DNA from: Chryseobacterium sp. FH1
GTDB taxonomy: Bacteria; Bacteroidota; Bacteroidia; Flavobacteriales; Weeksellaceae
Assembly (NCBI RefSeq): GCF_000735135.1
Contig: NZ_JPLZ01000006.1
Span: forward strand, 496,001 to 560,000
Direction: 5' to 3'
Length of the DNA: 64,000 bases
Below are positions 60,914 through 64,000 of this stretch, piece by piece (position 1 is the first letter of the stretch; each line of letters opens with the position of its first letter). The position numbers and the translations under genes are program-made. Under the pieces are notes generated by a model. It worked only from the letters and a program-made list of their open reading frames with translations, did no database searches and was not told where the DNA came from.

Positions 60914-61246
60914 TTACTTAAAAAATTTTTTCCATTTCGTTATAGTATTCCTGCTAAGGCGGAAGTGGCAGGCCAATTCAGTATTGTTTAACTTATTAGT
61001 TTTCTGGTATTCGAGTATATTAATTATGGCTGTTTTGTCATATGCACGATACCTCTGATTTTCTTTTGATCTTTCATCTGAGACACCAAAAATCAGTTTG
61101 TTTAGTTTAATTACCTCCAATGTTGAGAGATTGTCTTTTCGCAATATAGCTTTGCAGGAATATATCTTCTCAGGATATTTACTTTGTAATATATCCGAAT
61201 AGATTAGCTTGTAGTCAGGCTTCACTCTTTGTGTTTTAGTATCCAT
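60914..61246 (-). CDS. Small helix-turn-helix protein (transposase-like HTH), distal gene of pair
   Basis: A 110-residue basic protein. It has YKLIYSDILQSKYPEKI, LSTLEVIKLNKLIFG, and a C-terminal HTH (ELACHFRLSRNTITKWKKFF). No catalytic DDE domain. Its start lies inside the end of the upstream HTH gene (25-nt overlap), so translation is coupled. Similar paired genes are common in Chryseobacterium-like genomes near surface protein genes. DNA binding is supported, the function is not known. Confidence 0.7.
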   Translation of the reverse strand: MDTKTQRVKPDYKLIYSDILQSKYPEKIYSCKAILRKDNLSTLEVIKLNKLIFGVSDERSKENQRYRAYDKTAIINILEYQKTNKLNNTELACHFRLSRNTITKWKKFFK

Positions 61247-61647
61247 TTGTATAACGTGGTTTTAGGTATTTTGTACCTTTCAATGACTTGTATTTTTGTC
61301 ATTTCTCCCGATTCTATTTTTTCCAAAATGAAATCTACTACTTCTTTTGTGTAGATGTTTTTACGAAACTGAGGCAACGATATTTTTTTGTTCGTCCTAC
61401 TTTGGTCGGTTGTAGAGTTTTGTGGTGAATAGAGGATCAGGTGTTGTGTATAGATCCTGAAAAAGTCGTAATCTAGCAATTTGCTCCATTTTAGAAGCTT
61501 TTCCTTATCTAGGGTTTTTGATTTGTACATCAGAGCAATCTCGTGTTCAGCAACATTGAAAAAATTACAGATTCGAGTTGATTCCATCCCGAGTTGCTTA
61601 ACCAGTTGCTCGATCATATTACCTATATGAATGTCCCTGTAGTTCAT
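61222..61647 (-). CDS. Helix-turn-helix transposase-like protein, first gene of pair
   Basis: A 141-residue protein. The N-terminal half (NMIEQLVKQLGMESTRICNF, FNVAEHEIALMYKSKTLD) is a helical module with the ERICNFF-type motif. The C-terminal HTH is FILEKIESGEMTKIQVIERYKI and KTTLYKWILKH, like the DNA-recognition part of IS3-type OrfA. No nuclease. Sits between two adhesin-like genes. Confidence 0.7.
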   Translation of the reverse strand: MNYRDIHIGNMIEQLVKQLGMESTRICNFFNVAEHEIALMYKSKTLDKEKLLKWSKLLDYDFFRIYTQHLILYSPQNSTTDQSRTNKKISLPQFRKNIYTKEVVDFILEKIESGEMTKIQVIERYKIPKTTLYKWILKHKE

Positions 61648-61781
61648 TGTGTTTTTTTTAAAAGTGAAAGTCGCGAATATTTGTGGAGGGGATAATACAA
61701 ATTTCCAAGGCTTTGCCCTTTTGGTAGTTATATTGCTATTTCAACCTACAACCATAGACAGAGTGCTTTTTTGTACATATT

Positions 61782-62768
61782 TTATAAAGCTGTAACACTG
61801 AATAAGGCTTTGAAGTCGGAAATGGTAGCATAAGTGAAATTTGATGGATAAGAAATTCCCGAACTATTCGATGATAAGGCATTTGTGCCGTTTACGTAAA
61901 TAACCGTGTTTAGCGTGTCACCAGCATTTAGTGATACCATTCCGGTAACTACCACAGAATATCGTAAGATCGGTTGCCCGGGAGTTGCCCATCTGATGGT
62001 CGCATTGTCCATTATGTTAGTGCCTCCAGAAGGATTTCCTGCACAATTCTTTCTAATTTCAAGATTTACAGGATAGTAAAATCCCATTTCATTCCTATTA
62101 GGTGCAGCATTAGGCATTATGTAGGCCGTTATAAGGTAAATGCCTGATTGGAAGACCCTATAAGTGCCGGTACTGACCTCAAATCTATCATTGGGATCAG
62201 TGACCATGTTATCAAATTTCTGAAAGAATCTTTGATTTACAGTTGTGCCCCCTGTTCCTCCATTGATTATAGGCGTGGAACCTGATGAAGAGTTGCTCAA
62301 AGAGATTGACGCTAATGTTGCAGAAGCGGGATTAACGGGTCCCCATTCTGTTACTCCCAGATCATTAGTTTTTAGTACATAGCCATTGGAAGGTGTATTA
62401 GACGGCAGGGTGATAGAACGGTCGGTACCAAGATTTGAAGGCGCCTGCAAAGATACCGAGTTTGTGCCGTTTGAGGAATTTTCGTAGAATTTGACAGATG
62501 AGGCTGTCCCTGTCGCGTTTGTGCTTACAGAAATATTACCTGCTACATCCAATTTCGCAACAGGAGAAATAGTTCCAATTCCTACTTGGCCGTTGCCAGT
62601 TATAACAACGTCGTTAATTTGCTGTGTGGAATTAGGTGTTCCTGTGGTTGGATTGTCCCTATTTCCATCTACATGGAATAACTGTTGCGGATTTTCAGTA
62701 TTAATGCCTACTTGAGAAAATGCGATGGATGAAACCAGTACGAATGTAAAAATAATTGGTTTTTTCAT
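61782..62768 (-). CDS. Adhesin-like exported protein
   Basis: A 328-residue protein with signal peptide MKKPIIFTFVLVSSIAFSQ. It starts VGINTENPQQLFHVDGNRDN, then NGQVGIGTISPVAKLDVAGN, LTxx-like DRSITLPSNTPSNGYVLKTN and a C-terminal domain (FDNMVTDPNDRFEVSTGTYR, ISLNAGDTLNTVIYVNG) resembling a C1q/TNF-like beta-sandwich. Same family layout as the larger protein at 58504. Likely surface located. Confidence 0.8.
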   Translation of the reverse strand: MKKPIIFTFVLVSSIAFSQVGINTENPQQLFHVDGNRDNPTTGTPNSTQQINDVVITGNGQVGIGTISPVAKLDVAGNISVSTNATGTASSVKFYENSSNGTNSVSLQAPSNLGTDRSITLPSNTPSNGYVLKTNDLGVTEWGPVNPASATLASISLSNSSSGSTPIINGGTGGTTVNQRFFQKFDNMVTDPNDRFEVSTGTYRVFQSGIYLITAYIMPNAAPNRNEMGFYYPVNLEIRKNCAGNPSGGTNIMDNATIRWATPGQPILRYSVVVTGMVSLNAGDTLNTVIYVNGTNALSSNSSGISYPSNFTYATISDFKALFSVTAL

Positions 62769-63210
62769 TGTTGTGTATTTTATTTAATTTCTTGCTTACT
62801 ATTTTAATTATTATCCTAAGTAACTGGAAAAGGTTTTCTTTAATCTGAATTCCTTTTGTTTGATTGCTATCAGCTAATAATCTGGATGCAAATAACCTTG
62901 TTTTATCCGTTTGATTACAAAAAAACTACTACTTAACAACTACTGTTTTTATTCAACATGCTGATATATTGAGATCTACTCCATGTGACACTGTGTGAGA
63001 CTCTATGTATGTGAAAATTCCAATTCCTGCAGGTCAATGTCTTTATCGATCCTGATAATGAGGAGACTTTTATGCGTGAGGTCATGCCAAATTCATTATC
63101 CTCAAGATGGATACTGCTATTTGCGGAGATACTGTCAAAGAGATCTCCGACTATGTCACTGCTGATTTTGATGATCACGGAATAGACAAAGAACTGATAC
63201 ATTTGGGCTG
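62769..63210. other. Promoter region and decayed sequence
   Basis: It holds the second adhesin promoter element (62877-62943). From 62945 to 63210 both strands show partial frames (plus strand VNVFIDPDNEETFMREVM, then after a shift MDTAICGDTVKEISDYVTAD), suggesting a decayed gene, but I cannot name it. Confidence 0.45.
62877..62943 (-). promoter_or_regulatory. Adhesin promoter element, copy 2
   Basis: The minus strand has GTTGTTAAGTAGTAG, then TTTTTTTG, about 21 nt, TTATTTG, and CCAGATTAT, matching copy 1 at 60134. It precedes the gene at 61782-62768 with a leader of about 120 nt. Confidence 0.6.
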
Positions 63211-63417
63211 CTAGATGAAACTTCGACATTCCTGTTTATACCAGTAATCCATCAGATTTTTTTCATCTTCCTTGCTTAAAAATTCTCCGAAAAAAGCATT
63301 TGGATTAAACTTTCTGATTTTATTATGAATATCTGAGACATCTTGTTGAGGATATTTCCCATAATTATGTGACACACCGATCAATAATATGTCTAATTTT
63401 TGAGCGTAGAAGGTCAT
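63211..63417 (-). pseudogene. Truncated EreA/TraB-like family fragment
   Basis: 68 codons: MTFYAQKLDILLIGVSHNYG, then KYPQQDVSDIHNKIRKFNPN and AFFGEFLSKEDEKN, and an early stop. The LLIGVSH and FGEF blocks resemble the first half of small hydrolase-like proteins with a GxxH motif (DUF5694-like). About three quarters of a normal protein is missing, so a pseudogene is likely. Confidence 0.4.
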
Positions 63418-63419
63418 CG

Positions 63420-63879
63420 ATACTGATAGGGGCCAACTGTTCGATGATCAACTATTACTTCGGAACAAAGGAGAATTTATATATTCAGATCATTGAAGAT
63501 CTATGGCCTTTGTGAGATCACATCAGCTCTAACACTGAGGCCGATACGGATATACTGCTGAAAGATTTTGTCTTTAAATAAATTGAGGAAGCTTTTCAAA
63601 ATGCACAGTTGATACAACTCTGCCTGGAAAACAAAATATTTACTGTTTCCGAAAAAGCGGATTCACTTATAAAAAATGACCGAGAAGCATTTCAGTCATT
63701 TTAAAATTATAGCAGAAAAGGCCAAGTATATCCACGTCAAATTTTTATACACTTCTATTTTTGCGCTTACAATCGATCTTGTAAGCCAAATTGCAAAGTC
63801 TTCGGACCCGTCGAAAGATAGTCGCAATGAAATGGAGGAACTGTTACACTACATCGAAACTACATTTCTTATGAAATAG
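63420..63879 (+). pseudogene. TetR-family regulator pseudogene
   Basis: The plus strand reads LIGANCSMINYYFGTKENLY, IQIIEDLWPL, then stop. GxNxxMINYYFGTKENLY is the recognition helix and tail of TetR HTH domains. Further on, in broken frames, IEEAFQNAQLIQLCLENKIF, SLIKNDREAF, and the open frame 63676-63879 (MTEKHFSHFKIIAEKAKYIH, VDLVSQIAKSS-like) continue a TetR-like C-terminal part. Stops and shifts inside, and no N-terminus, mark it as dead. Confidence 0.55.
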
Positions 63880-63921
63880 ATATTCTAATATTTAAGAACA
63901 CCAAGTATTAAACTTGCACAA

Positions 63922-64000
63922 TTATTTAGCAATCATCTCTTTGTGATTGATTCCCCATTCTTTCAAAGCGTAGATAATGGGTGTCAGCGTATCTGCATAA
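63922..64000 (-). CDS. HxlR-family regulator, C-terminal end, cut by the right edge
   Basis: On the minus strand, entering from the right edge, the frame reads YADTLTPIIYALKEWGINHK, then EMIAK and a TAA at 63922. LTPxIxALxxWGxxH is the usual C-terminal helix of HxlR-type winged-helix regulators. Only 25 residues are visible, so the call rests on that motif. Confidence 0.5.
   Translation of the reverse strand, partial: YADTLTPIIYALKEWGINHKEMIAK

Noticed and set aside
62933..63229. 98-codon minus frame overlapping the truncated hydrolase-like gene
   Set aside because: Composition is not protein-like, it overlaps the better frame at 63211-63417 and the promoter element at 62877-62943.
1..64000. 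tRNA or rRNA genes
   Set aside because: I saw no cloverleaf-like or rRNA-like stretches on either strand while reading. A covariance-model scan would be needed to exclude them.

Overview
The window looks like chromosomal DNA of a flavobacterium, most likely Chryseobacterium or a close relative in the Weeksellaceae. The reasons are a type IX secretion (T9SS) C-terminal sorting domain, Bacteroidota-type promoters with a TAnnTTTG -7 box, AT-rich intergenic DNA without strong Shine-Dalgarno sites, many exported hydrolases, and protein families (DUF6265, DUF7674, split KdpD) typical of that group. The genus is inferred from family content, not from a marker gene.

1-21.5 kb is an accessory arm, nearly all on the minus strand. 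It has a collagen-like surface protein cut by the left edge, a T9SS-sorted protein, two AraC regulators, a class C-like serine hydrolase, three S41 peptidases, alpha/beta hydrolases, an acetyltransferase, an erythromycin-esterase-type enzyme and a second GExxH relative of it, and lipoproteins. Two hidden layers run through it. First, seven promoters share one architecture: a conserved CCATTTTTACAATTTT-like box, exactly 17 nt, then a -7 box ending in TTTG. This points to one regulon. Second, at 12.2-17.1 kb four same-strand single-gene units are separated by three related 135-139 bp imperfect palindromes whose outer ends pair across each gene, as expected of integron attC sites and cassettes.

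21.8-33.0 kb is a complete Kdp high-affinity potassium uptake locus on the plus strand. It has an NtrC-like sigma-54 response regulator in place of KdpE, two DUF7674 genes (one frameshifted), four very small membrane proteins including KdpF, kdpA, kdpB, kdpC, a porin-like outer-membrane protein, and a KdpD split into a sensor protein and a separate histidine kinase.

33.4-56.4 kb is bounded by a 32-bp exact direct repeat. A C-terminal remnant of a serine recombinase lies just inside the left copy and an AraC remnant just outside the right copy. Between them are stress genes (DUF2383, NDH-2, SDR, large catalase, DUF4385, TUDOR protein) and a compact molybdenum-cofactor and PaoABC-type aldehyde oxidoreductase operon: xdhC, moaA, mocA, moeA, TSUP transporter, sulfite-oxidase-fold protein, moaD, moeB-rhodanese, moaE, moaC-mogA fusion, paoABC, then a convergent cysteine desulfurase. 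The content fits making the cytosine-dinucleotide form of the cofactor, sulfurating it and loading it into the oxidoreductase.

56.7-64 kb holds a TPR/LuxR-type regulator and two adhesin-like exported proteins with a shared upstream element. Two overlapping small helix-turn-helix genes lie between the adhesins. A decayed right end has a truncated EreA/TraB-like gene, a TetR pseudogene and the C-terminus of an HxlR-type regulator at the edge.
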